A stretch of 37,401 bases of DNA from Chlorobiales bacterium (GTDB taxonomy: Bacteria > Bacteroidota > Chlorobiia > Chlorobiales > JACMJS01), in the NCBI GenBank assembly GCA_014380515.1, contig JACMJS010000079.1, forward strand, positions 1 through 37,401. The letters are read 5' to 3'. The notes beneath the pieces were generated by a model. The model did not search any database, was not told the DNA's origin, and saw only the letters and a program-made list of their open reading frames with translations. The translations under genes were made by a program, and so were the position numbers. Every line of letters starts with the position of its first letter. Position 1 is the first letter of the stretch. This document shows, one piece after another, positions 14,273 to 21,981 of the stretch.

Positions 14273-15367
14273 ATGCAAAAACTTTCCGAAGAAACGCTCC
14301 GGCAAATGCCAAAGGTGCTGCTGCACGAGCACTTGGACGGCGGCTTGCGTCCCGCTACCGTGATTGAACTCGCCAAAGATCAAGGCTACACCGCACTCCC
14401 CACCACCGACGCCACAGACCTCGCCGACTTTTTTTTCAAAGGTGCTAGCCGCGGCAGTCTGCCGGAGTATCTCGAAGGCTTCCGCCACACAACCGCCGTG
14501 ATGCAAACGCCCGAAGCCTTGGAGCGCGTCGCCTACGAATCGGTCGAAGACCTAATGCTTGACGGCGTGTGCTACGCCGAAATCCGGTTCTCGCCCGTCT
14601 TCCACACCGACAAAGGCATGCACTGGGAAGACATCGTGAAGGCCGTCCTCAAAGGCTTCGAGCAGGGCGAGAGTGAGTTCGGCACGAAAGTTCGTCTGAT
14701 CATCAGCGCGATGCGAAACATGAATTTGTCGGAGGACATGGCGCAACTAGCCATCAGTTTCCGCGACCGCGGCGTCGTTGGCTTCGACCTTGCGGGCGAA
14801 GAAGGCGGCTATCCGCCCAAGAAACACGTCGATGCGTTTCATTTTATTCAGCGCGAAAACTTCAACATCACCGTTCATGCGGGTGAAGCGTTCGGGAAGG
14901 AATCCATCTGGCAGGCGATTCAATGGTGCGGCGCACACCGCATCGGCCACGCCACGCGGCTCATCGAAGATATGGCGGTGCTCAACGGCGAGGTGATCAA
15001 GATGGGCACGCTCGCTCAGTATGTTTTAGACAAGCGCATCGCGCTCGAGATTTGTTTGTCCTCCAACATTCACACGGGCGCCGCGGAAAGTTTCGCCTTG
15101 CATCCGTTCTGGATTTTTCACAAATCAAAGTTCCGCACCACGCTCAACACCGACAACCGCCTGATGTCCAACACGACGATGACGAAAGAATACAAACTCG
15201 CGCATGAGTTTTACGGCCTCTCAATGGACGACCTCGAAAAAATTTCGATCAACAGCATGAAGAGCGCCTTCGTGCCCTACAGCGAACGCATCGAGATGAT
15301 TTACAACACCATCAAACCGCGCTTCGCCCTGTTGCGTGAGGAACTTTCGCTGCGCACCGTTTCCTGA
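14273..15367 (+). CDS. add: Adenosine deaminase
   Basis: 364 residues from the ATG at 14273. A TTG at 14252 is in frame but less likely. It is a metal-dependent amidohydrolase of the adenosine/AMP deaminase family, converting adenosine to inosine in purine salvage. Motifs in order: the zinc-ligand motif HEHLDGG near the start, HAGEA, IGHATRL, CLSSNIHTG and NTDNRLMSNTT; the last is typical of bacterial Add proteins and carries the catalytic Asp. The protein is full length and cytosolic. The stop is 10 nt before the first TPR histidine kinase, so the two are very probably cotranscribed. A link between adenosine level and that kinase's sensor is possible but unsupported. Confidence 0.93.
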   Translation: MQKLSEETLRQMPKVLLHEHLDGGLRPATVIELAKDQGYTALPTTDATDLADFFFKGASRGSLPEYLEGFRHTTAVMQTPEALERVAYESVEDLMLDGVCYAEIRFSPVFHTDKGMHWEDIVKAVLKGFEQGESEFGTKVRLIISAMRNMNLSEDMAQLAISFRDRGVVGFDLAGEEGGYPPKKHVDAFHFIQRENFNITVHAGEAFGKESIWQAIQWCGAHRIGHATRLIEDMAVLNGEVIKMGTLAQYVLDKRIALEICLSSNIHTGAAESFALHPFWIFHKSKFRTTLNTDNRLMSNTTMTKEYKLAHEFYGLSMDDLEKISINSMKSAFVPYSERIEMIYNTIKPRFALLREELSLRTVS

Positions 15368-15377
15368 GTTTCCGCCG

Positions 15378-17540
15378 ATGAGCGACATGATTCACAACCA
15401 CATCAACCTTATTGACGCCCTTGAAGCCGCACTGGACAAGGCCTCGGGACCGAACGCTCAAATTGCCGCCCGAAACAAACTCGCGTGGGAACTTCGGCGC
15501 AGCGATCCCGAGCGTTCGGTATCTCTGGCGTTGCAGTCGCTCGCGCAGACCGAAACCCTAGCCGATGATATTCTTGTCGCCGATGCCACCCGCGCGATTG
15601 CTTTCAACCATTCTTTGAAAGGCGATCTCTCCGAAGCCGTAAGATTGGCCACGGAAATAAAACAAATCTATGTGCAGCATGGCGACCACTATGGCGAGGC
15701 GTGGGCACTCTACATCCTCGGCTCCGTGAGCGAGAGGCAAAGCAATTATGAGGACGCCTTCAAACACTACGGGGAAAGTTTGAGCATTCAGCAGGCGATT
15801 AAAGACCGCGATGGCGAGGCAACCTCACTCATGGGCATTGCCACCGTTCATGCCCGCTCCGGTGAAGGTGAAAAAGGGCTTGATTATTACTATCGCAGTT
15901 TGCGGTTGCGCGAACAGTTGGATGATGTTCAGGGTCAAGGGCTTTCGTGGATGGGCGTCGGCATTGCGTGCTCGCAGATGGGCGATTACGCCGCCGCCCT
16001 CGATGCGTATCAAAAAAGTTTGAAGTTCATCAAGCAAACCAGCGACCGCCGAACCGAAGGTTTAATCTACATCAACATCGGCACCGTGCACGGGCGTCTC
16101 AATCAAGATGAAAACGCGCTCCGCTATTTTTCCGACGGCAAAAACATCTTCGACCGCTCCGGCAATAAACACGAGGCTGCACGGGCACTGCTCAACATGG
16201 GTATCGTTCACGCTCATCTGAAAGCATATCGGGAAGCGATTGCGGCGTTCGAAGGTAGCCTCGATGTGTTCAAAGCTACCGGCGACCGTGATGCACAAAG
16301 CGCGATATACAACTGTCTCGGCGATTTGAAGACCAGCGAAAAAGAGTATGATCAGGCAAAAGCCTTCTACGATCGCGCCCTCGACATCCGCACGGAGATC
16401 GGCAACAAACGCGGTCAGACGGAATCTTACAACAGTTTGGGTTTCCTGCTCTCAGCGCAAGATCGCCACGCCGAAGCCCGCGAACACTTTGAAAAAGCCA
16501 TAGAACTCGGCCTGCGTATCGGCATGAAAGATTTGGTACTCATTTCTTACGAACTCATCTCGCTCGCCTGCGAAAAGTTGGGCGATACCGCCGCCGCACT
16601 TTCGTATTACAAATCTTTTCACCGCCTCAAAGAAGAAATATTCAGCGAGCAAGCCGACCGGCGGATGAAAATTTTGATGGTTCAAGCGGGCGTCGAAAAG
16701 TCGCAAAAGGAAGCCGAACTCTACCGCGAAAAAATGGTGAGCCTCGCCGAAGCCAACATGATGCTCTACGAAGCGGGTCAACTCAAAACCGAACTGCTCT
16801 CGATAGCGGCGCACGATTTGAAAAATCCGTTGCAATCCATTCTCGGTTTCGCCGAACTGATTCGGGAAAACCTGACGGGCGCGAAAACTGCTACCGGGCA
16901 AGCCGGTACCGACATGCCGGTCGTAAACATGGCGACGCATATTACGGCGGCGTCGCAGCGGATGCTCGCGCTCATCAACGATTTACTGAGCGAGGCGTCG
17001 CTGGAAAGCCAGAGTTTGGAACTGCGTCAATCGCCGTTTGATTTAGTCGCAATGATTCGCAACGTGGCCGAAGCCGCCGCGCCGCAAGCGGGGCAGAAGT
17101 CGCAAACGCTGATTTTTGAAATGCCGGAAACCTTGATATTCACCGGCGACGCGGAACGGCTTCGGGAAGTCATTGAAAATCTCATCGGCAATGCGATCAA
17201 ATATTCGCCGGACGGCAAACGGATTTGGGTGAAAATTGAAAAAAGGATGAAGGATGAATCGGGAACGATGAAAAAAGAAAAAGAAGAAAATGAATTTCTC
17301 GAGTCATCCGTTATTCGCGTCAGCGTGCGCGACGAAGGACAGGGAATGAGTGCGGAAGATTTGAAAAAAGTCTTCGGCAAGTTTCAGCGGCTCAGTGCAA
17401 GGCCGACGGGCGGCGAATCGTCGACCGGCTTGGGACTTTCCATTGCCAAGCAACTGACCGAACTGCACGGCGGCACGCTCCGCGTAGAATCGGCGGGCGT
17501 GGGACTTGGCGCAACCTTCATCGCCGAACTCCCCGCCTGA
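15378..17540 (+). CDS. TPR-sensor histidine kinase 1 (cytosolic)
   Basis: 720 residues from the ATG at 15378. The first 420 residues are a series of TPR repeats (patterns such as YGEAWALYILGSVSERQ and EARALLNMGIVHAHL). A coiled linker leads to HisKA with His479 in AAHDLKNPLQS, then HATPase_c with N-box ENLIGNAIKYSPDG, G1 VRDEGQGM and G2 ESSTGLGLS. There is no signal peptide or membrane span, so the sensor is cytosolic and likely binds a peptide or protein. The signature FGKFQRLSARPTGGESSTG is shared with four other kinases in this window. An Arg/Lys/Glu-rich insertion (about 622-645) in the ATP-binding domain looks repeat-derived. There is no receiver domain and no adjacent regulator gene. 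It follows adenosine deaminase by 10 nt. Confidence 0.92.
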   Translation: MSDMIHNHINLIDALEAALDKASGPNAQIAARNKLAWELRRSDPERSVSLALQSLAQTETLADDILVADATRAIAFNHSLKGDLSEAVRLATEIKQIYVQHGDHYGEAWALYILGSVSERQSNYEDAFKHYGESLSIQQAIKDRDGEATSLMGIATVHARSGEGEKGLDYYYRSLRLREQLDDVQGQGLSWMGVGIACSQMGDYAAALDAYQKSLKFIKQTSDRRTEGLIYINIGTVHGRLNQDENALRYFSDGKNIFDRSGNKHEAARALLNMGIVHAHLKAYREAIAAFEGSLDVFKATGDRDAQSAIYNCLGDLKTSEKEYDQAKAFYDRALDIRTEIGNKRGQTESYNSLGFLLSAQDRHAEAREHFEKAIELGLRIGMKDLVLISYELISLACEKLGDTAAALSYYKSFHRLKEEIFSEQADRRMKILMVQAGVEKSQKEAELYREKMVSLAEANMMLYEAGQLKTELLSIAAHDLKNPLQSILGFAELIRENLTGAKTATGQAGTDMPVVNMATHITAASQRMLALINDLLSEASLESQSLELRQSPFDLVAMIRNVAEAAAPQAGQKSQTLIFEMPETLIFTGDAERLREVIENLIGNAIKYSPDGKRIWVKIEKRMKDESGTMKKEKEENEFLESSVIRVSVRDEGQGMSAEDLKKVFGKFQRLSARPTGGESSTGLGLSIAKQLTELHGGTLRVESAGVGLGATFIAELPA
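17241..17314. repeat. Repeat-derived insertion inside histidine kinase 1
   Basis: Within the ATP-binding domain the DNA reads AAAAGGATGAAGGATGAA, then a purine-rich run ATGAAAAAAGAAAA, ending in TCATCCGTTATTCG. It matches the insertion in the fifth kinase at 33466-33568 (shared ATGAAAAAAGAAAA and GAAGAAAATGAA), and its GGATGA/TCATCC ends resemble the intergenic repeat at 24036-24060. Confidence 0.5.
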
Positions 17541-17542
17541 CT

Positions 17543-17560
17543 TTCACGGCGAGCCGTGAA
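17543..17560. other. Small perfect hairpin between kinases 1 and 2
   Basis: TTCACGG-CGAG-CCGTGAA sits 2 nt after the stop of kinase 1 and is followed by TCTTTGG, a weak T-tract. It may be an attenuator or mRNA 3' end rather than a strong terminator. Confidence 0.35.
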
Positions 17561-17653
17561 TCTTTGGCCGCTTCCGCAGATCGCCAGCCTTCTTTTGCTC
17601 CGTGATTACTTTGCAAACCCAAACCGTTCCAAACGGGGTCAGTCCGTATCAAA

Positions 17654-19699
17654 ATGAATCTTCGATGGTTACCTGATTCCATATTTTCGGCGCGACCCGG
17701 AGCCGTGCGGCTGGTTGCACGCTCTGTGATACGCGGGGCGGCGTTTGGTTTGTGGCTCATCGCCGGTGTGCCGGTGATTGCCGCGGCGCAACAGTCTACA
17801 TCCGCCGACAGCCTGCTCCGGCGGCTTGCAGTGCTGACGCTGCCGGACACCGCGCGAGCCAATTTGCTCAACAACCTTGCCAGCGCGCTCGAATACCGTT
17901 CGCTCGATTCGTCGCTCCGCTATGCCCGCGAAGCGTTGCGGCTTTCCGACAGCCTGCGCTACGATAAAGGTCAGGCCTACGCGCGGCTCATTATCGGTTA
18001 CGATTATTATCAGCAAGGCCGCTACGATGTGGCGATGCAAGAATACGTCATCGCCAGCAATCTCTCCGAGCGGATCGGCTATACCTACATCGCCGCGTTC
18101 AGTCAGGCGGGCATCGGCAACATTTCCATGCAACAAAAAAAATTAAGCGACGCCCTTGCATATTATTTGACGGCGACCCGGCAGTTTCAGAAACTCGGCG
18201 ACCTCGACGGTCTCGAAACCATGGCGCTCAACATTGGCCGCATCTACCAGCAACAGAAAAAATTTGCCGAAGCCACCCGATACTTCGAACAAAGCGACAG
18301 CTTGGCCAAGATTTTAGGCGATCAAAGTGCCCGGTCATATGCCTTGCATTACATCGGGCTGACACTCGATGAACAGCAACAGTATCAAGCCGCGCTCACG
18401 TATCATTTGAACGCGCTCCGGCTCGCGCGGGCGGGCGGGGATAAACGCTATCTCATCACCGCGCTCATTACGCTCGGAGCGGCCTACGGCCAGCAAAAGA
18501 ATTATGCGGCGGCCATGCGTTATGCCTCGGAGGGATTGGCGAACGCCGAGACGAGCGGCTACGCGGGCGAACTCAAGGAAAGCTACCGCGTCCTTTATGA
18601 TCTGAACCAGCAGCAGGGAAACTTCAAAGCCGCGCTCGAATTTTATCAGCGATACACCGCCGCCAACGATTCGATTTTTTCCGACGAAAGCAACCGGCGC
18701 ACGCTTGAGTTACAAACGCGGTTTGAGACGCTTGCCAAAGAGCAGCAGATCGCCATTCTTCAAAAGTCAAATGAAGTGCAGTCCTTGGAGGGTGAGCGGC
18801 AGCGCAACGCACTCATCGGCGGTATTGCCTTCGCGGCGGCTTTGGCGTTGCTGTTCGCCAACCGCTACCGGCTCAAACGTCAAGTGGCTGATGCCCTGCG
18901 CGAAAAGAACGACGCGCTCACGCGGCTCAATCACGACCTCGCCGGCGCCAATCAACTCAAAACCGAACTGCTTTCCATCGCCGCACATGATTTGAAAAAT
19001 CCGCTGCAAAGCGTGATGGGGTTTTCCGAACTCATCCGCGAAAGCGAGCCGCCCGCATCCGCCGTCTCGGAGATGGCCGCCATGATTCGAACGTCGTCGG
19101 AGCGGATGCTGGCGATTATTTCCGATCTGTTGCAAACGGCGGCGATGGACTCGGGAAAATTAAATTTGAATCGCAGCCGCGTTGATCTGGCCGGTTTGGT
19201 GGAGGCTGCGGTGCGATACAACAGGCCGCAGGCCGCCAAGAAGTCGCAGCATCTCGACTTGTCGCTGGGCGCGGAGGATATGTCGGCCAGTGTTGATGCC
19301 GAGCGGATGCTCGAGGTGATTGACAATCTCATCAGCAACGCGATCAAATATACGCCGCAAGGCAAACGGGTTTGGGTGAGCGTAGCGCAGTTGCGACGCA
19401 CAGATGTTGGATTGCGCGTTCAAGAAGGAAAAAAACTTCAATCGGCAACCGGCGCGCCGCGCGCCGCAATTCGAATCTCCGTGAAAGATGAAGGGCAAGG
19501 ACTGACGGCGGAAGACATGACGAAAATCTTCGGCAAGTTTCAACGGCTCAGTGCAAGGCCGACGGCGGGCGAATCGTCGACCGGCTTGGGACTTTCCATC
19601 GTCAAGCAATTGGTTGAACTTCACGGCGGCAGCGTGCAGGCCGAGAGTGAAGGAAAAAATAAAGGCAGCACTTTCACGGTTGACCTGCCGAACGCTTAA
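17654..19699 (+). CDS. TPR-sensor histidine kinase 2 (periplasmic TPR, one TM)
   Basis: 681 residues. The N-terminus has a basic stretch followed by a signal sequence (GAAFGLWLIAGVPVIAAA, about 28-46). TPR repeats extend to about 340. A coiled segment follows, and one membrane span (about 384-402, LIGGIAFAAALALLFA). HisKA has His445 in AAHDLKNPLQS, and HATPase_c has ISNAIKYTPQG, VKDEGQGL and ESSTGLGLS. The TPR domain is therefore outside the cytoplasmic membrane, unlike its three neighbours: the same scaffold appears to look in the other direction. A 22-residue extra segment (about 577-600) sits in the ATP-binding domain where kinase 1 has its insertion, but with unrelated sequence. There is no receiver. 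It lies 28 nt upstream of kinase 3. Confidence 0.92.
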   Translation: MNLRWLPDSIFSARPGAVRLVARSVIRGAAFGLWLIAGVPVIAAAQQSTSADSLLRRLAVLTLPDTARANLLNNLASALEYRSLDSSLRYAREALRLSDSLRYDKGQAYARLIIGYDYYQQGRYDVAMQEYVIASNLSERIGYTYIAAFSQAGIGNISMQQKKLSDALAYYLTATRQFQKLGDLDGLETMALNIGRIYQQQKKFAEATRYFEQSDSLAKILGDQSARSYALHYIGLTLDEQQQYQAALTYHLNALRLARAGGDKRYLITALITLGAAYGQQKNYAAAMRYASEGLANAETSGYAGELKESYRVLYDLNQQQGNFKAALEFYQRYTAANDSIFSDESNRRTLELQTRFETLAKEQQIAILQKSNEVQSLEGERQRNALIGGIAFAAALALLFANRYRLKRQVADALREKNDALTRLNHDLAGANQLKTELLSIAAHDLKNPLQSVMGFSELIRESEPPASAVSEMAAMIRTSSERMLAIISDLLQTAAMDSGKLNLNRSRVDLAGLVEAAVRYNRPQAAKKSQHLDLSLGAEDMSASVDAERMLEVIDNLISNAIKYTPQGKRVWVSVAQLRRTDVGLRVQEGKKLQSATGAPRAAIRISVKDEGQGLTAEDMTKIFGKFQRLSARPTAGESSTGLGLSIVKQLVELHGGSVQAESEGKNKGSTFTVDLPNA

Positions 19700-19727
19700 C
19701 TTCTCCTCCTAACGTTTTTAATTCAAG

Positions 19728-21848
19728 ATGACTGTAAATACATCCGGCCTCGATGAAACGCTCGCATCCGCAGCGGGTTCAAGCGAAGCCAAACGGCTCA
19801 ACGATCAAGCCGCGGAACTGGCGCAGAACGATCCCTCGCGGGCACGCGCACTGGCCGAATCCGCCGAAGCCCTTGCGATCGAGTATCACAGCGTAGCCGC
19901 ACTCGCCCAAAGTTTGGCGACGCAAGCGTACTGCAATTATTTACTCTCCAACTACGAACACGCTTTATCGCAATCGTTTTTGGCGCTCTCCAGCTTTCAA
20001 TCGGTACGCGACGCGAAGGGCGAACTTTTCGTGCTCAAAAACATCGGCAACGTTTATCACCGCATCGGCGACTACAGCAAGTCGCTCCGCTTTCAGGAAC
20101 GCAGTTTAGACCTCGCCCGCCAATTGGGCGAGCGGCGCGAAGAAGCCGCTGCGCTCAACAACATCGGCGGCGTTTATATCTCGCTCTCCGATCACGCCGC
20201 CGCGCTCGAATATCTTTATGAATCGCTGACGCTCTTGCAGCGGCTCGGCGAACGCGCGCTTCAAGCCAGCACGCTCGGCAACTTGGGCGCAGTCTATGAA
20301 TATCTCGACGACGACCGCAAAGCCCTTGAGTGTTACGACGAAGGTCTTTCGCTGACGAGCCGCACCGGCACGACGCCCATCGAAGCCTTGCTCTTGCGGA
20401 ACAAAGCGAAAGTTTATGAGAAGCACGGCGACTACGAAGCCGCACTGTCGTTTTATCACCAGAGCCTCGATATCCGCCGCGCGATCGGCGATAAGCACGG
20501 CGAAGCAAGTTCCTTGCACGGCGTCGCGGGCGCCTATCTGAAACTGGGCGACTACGCGCAGGCCACGCATTTTTTCGGGCAGTCGCTTTCGCTGCGCTGT
20601 TTCATCGGCGACCGGATGGGCGAAGCCGAAGTGCTGCTCGACATCGGCAAACTGTGCCTCAATCAACCGCTGCTCGAACTGCCCAAAGAACTACTCATGC
20701 AATTGGCGCCGGGCAAAGCGGCCAAAGTTTCCGAATACTGTTTGCTGCGGTCGCTTGCGGGCGCGGAGGCGGCGGGCGTTAAGCGGACGCTTTATCAAGC
20801 GTCGCAATTGCTCGCGGAGTTTTATGAGCAGCAGGGCGATTACGGCAAAGCGATCATGTACCTGAAAAAATATCACGCCGCCGAGCGCGAAATTTTCAAC
20901 GACGAACAATCGCAGCGGACGCGCGCCCTTCGAAACACCTTCGATATTTCGCAGGCCAAAAAAGAATCGGAAATTTTCCAACTGCGCAACGAGAAACTCA
21001 CGAAAGCCAACGACGCGCTCGCCGAAGTCATCTATCAGTTGGAACGCTTGAAAGTTACCGCCGAAGCGCATCGCAAGGCGGCGGAAGACGCGAGCGCGTT
21101 CAAGTCGGAGTTTCTCGCCATCGCCGCTCACGATTTGCGCAACCCGCTTTCGGCCATCAACGGTTTCGCCGAACTGATCCGTGAATCCGAGAGCCTCGGT
21201 TCGGTTAAGAACATGGCGGAAATTATCGGACAGTCGTCGGGGCAAATGTTTTCGCTGATCAGTGATTTGCTCCGCACTGCGCAATTGGATGCGGGAAAGT
21301 TGGAACTGCGGAAGTCGCTGGTCAACTTGTCGCTGCTGGTGGAATATGCGGTGTCGCGGGTCGAACCGATGATTCAAAAAAAATCGCAGCGGATCAACTT
21401 AAGCGTCTCGCCGAACGTGCGGTTGCTCATTGACGAAGAGCGGATGCGCGAAGCGATTGACAACATCATCGGCAACGCGGTCAAGTATTCGCCGCAGGGC
21501 AAAACGATTTGGGTCAGTCTCGCGCGCGGCCACCGGTTCAATCCGCACACCGAAGCCGACGCCGAAAAGCTTTCCGTTGCCGCGCCCGAACTCACGCCCG
21601 AAGTGCAGCAGGTCGTCCGCATCGAGGTGCGCGATGAAGGACAGGGACTTGATCTGGACGATCTTAAAAAAGTCTTCGGCAAATTTCAGCGGCTCAGTTC
21701 GCGTCCGACGGGCGACGAGAGTTCGACCGGCTTGGGACTTTCCATCGTCAAGCAATTGGTCGAACTTCACGGCGGCAAAGTGTGGGCGGAGTCGCAAGGC
21801 AAAGACATGGGCTCCGTGTTCATCATCGAATTGCCGGTGTATGAATAG
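19728..21848 (+). CDS. TPR-sensor histidine kinase 3 (cytosolic)
   Basis: 706 residues without signal peptide or membrane span. At least seven TPR repeats fill residues 30-390 (for example NNIGGVYISLSDHAAALEYL and HGVAGAYLKLGDYAQATHFF). A coiled linker (LEFYEQQ..., AHRKAAEDASAFKSEF) leads to HisKA with His468 in AAHDLRNPLSA, followed by HATPase_c with IGNAVKYSPQG, VRDEGQGL and ESSTGLGLS. It is the most diverged member in the H-box (LRNPLSA rather than LKNPLQS). A 25-residue acidic insertion lies before the G1 box. No receiver or partner regulator is adjacent. It is probably cotranscribed with kinase 2 (28-nt gap). Confidence 0.92.
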   Translation: MTVNTSGLDETLASAAGSSEAKRLNDQAAELAQNDPSRARALAESAEALAIEYHSVAALAQSLATQAYCNYLLSNYEHALSQSFLALSSFQSVRDAKGELFVLKNIGNVYHRIGDYSKSLRFQERSLDLARQLGERREEAAALNNIGGVYISLSDHAAALEYLYESLTLLQRLGERALQASTLGNLGAVYEYLDDDRKALECYDEGLSLTSRTGTTPIEALLLRNKAKVYEKHGDYEAALSFYHQSLDIRRAIGDKHGEASSLHGVAGAYLKLGDYAQATHFFGQSLSLRCFIGDRMGEAEVLLDIGKLCLNQPLLELPKELLMQLAPGKAAKVSEYCLLRSLAGAEAAGVKRTLYQASQLLAEFYEQQGDYGKAIMYLKKYHAAEREIFNDEQSQRTRALRNTFDISQAKKESEIFQLRNEKLTKANDALAEVIYQLERLKVTAEAHRKAAEDASAFKSEFLAIAAHDLRNPLSAINGFAELIRESESLGSVKNMAEIIGQSSGQMFSLISDLLRTAQLDAGKLELRKSLVNLSLLVEYAVSRVEPMIQKKSQRINLSVSPNVRLLIDEERMREAIDNIIGNAVKYSPQGKTIWVSLARGHRFNPHTEADAEKLSVAAPELTPEVQQVVRIEVRDEGQGLDLDDLKKVFGKFQRLSSRPTGDESSTGLGLSIVKQLVELHGGKVWAESQGKDMGSVFIIELPVYE

Positions 21849-21873
21849 ATTTTTTCTTTGTGTCACTCCGGTC

Positions 21874-21932
21874 AAGTCGCAATGACCGCGAAATGGAAAA
21901 ACGTCTTATTGTGATTGCGACTTTTGTTTTTA
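21874..21932 (+). terminator. Terminator-like structure between kinases 3 and 4
   Basis: AAGTCGCAA (21874-21882) pairs with TTGCGACTT (21915-21923), followed by TTGTTTTTAC. The 32-nt loop is large for a classical terminator, so this is a moderate call. It would split kinase 4 from kinases 2-3. Confidence 0.45.
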
Positions 21933-21981
21933 CAAATCCCCACCTCTGCGCAACCAGCACAATTTTTTACGATCACCATCC

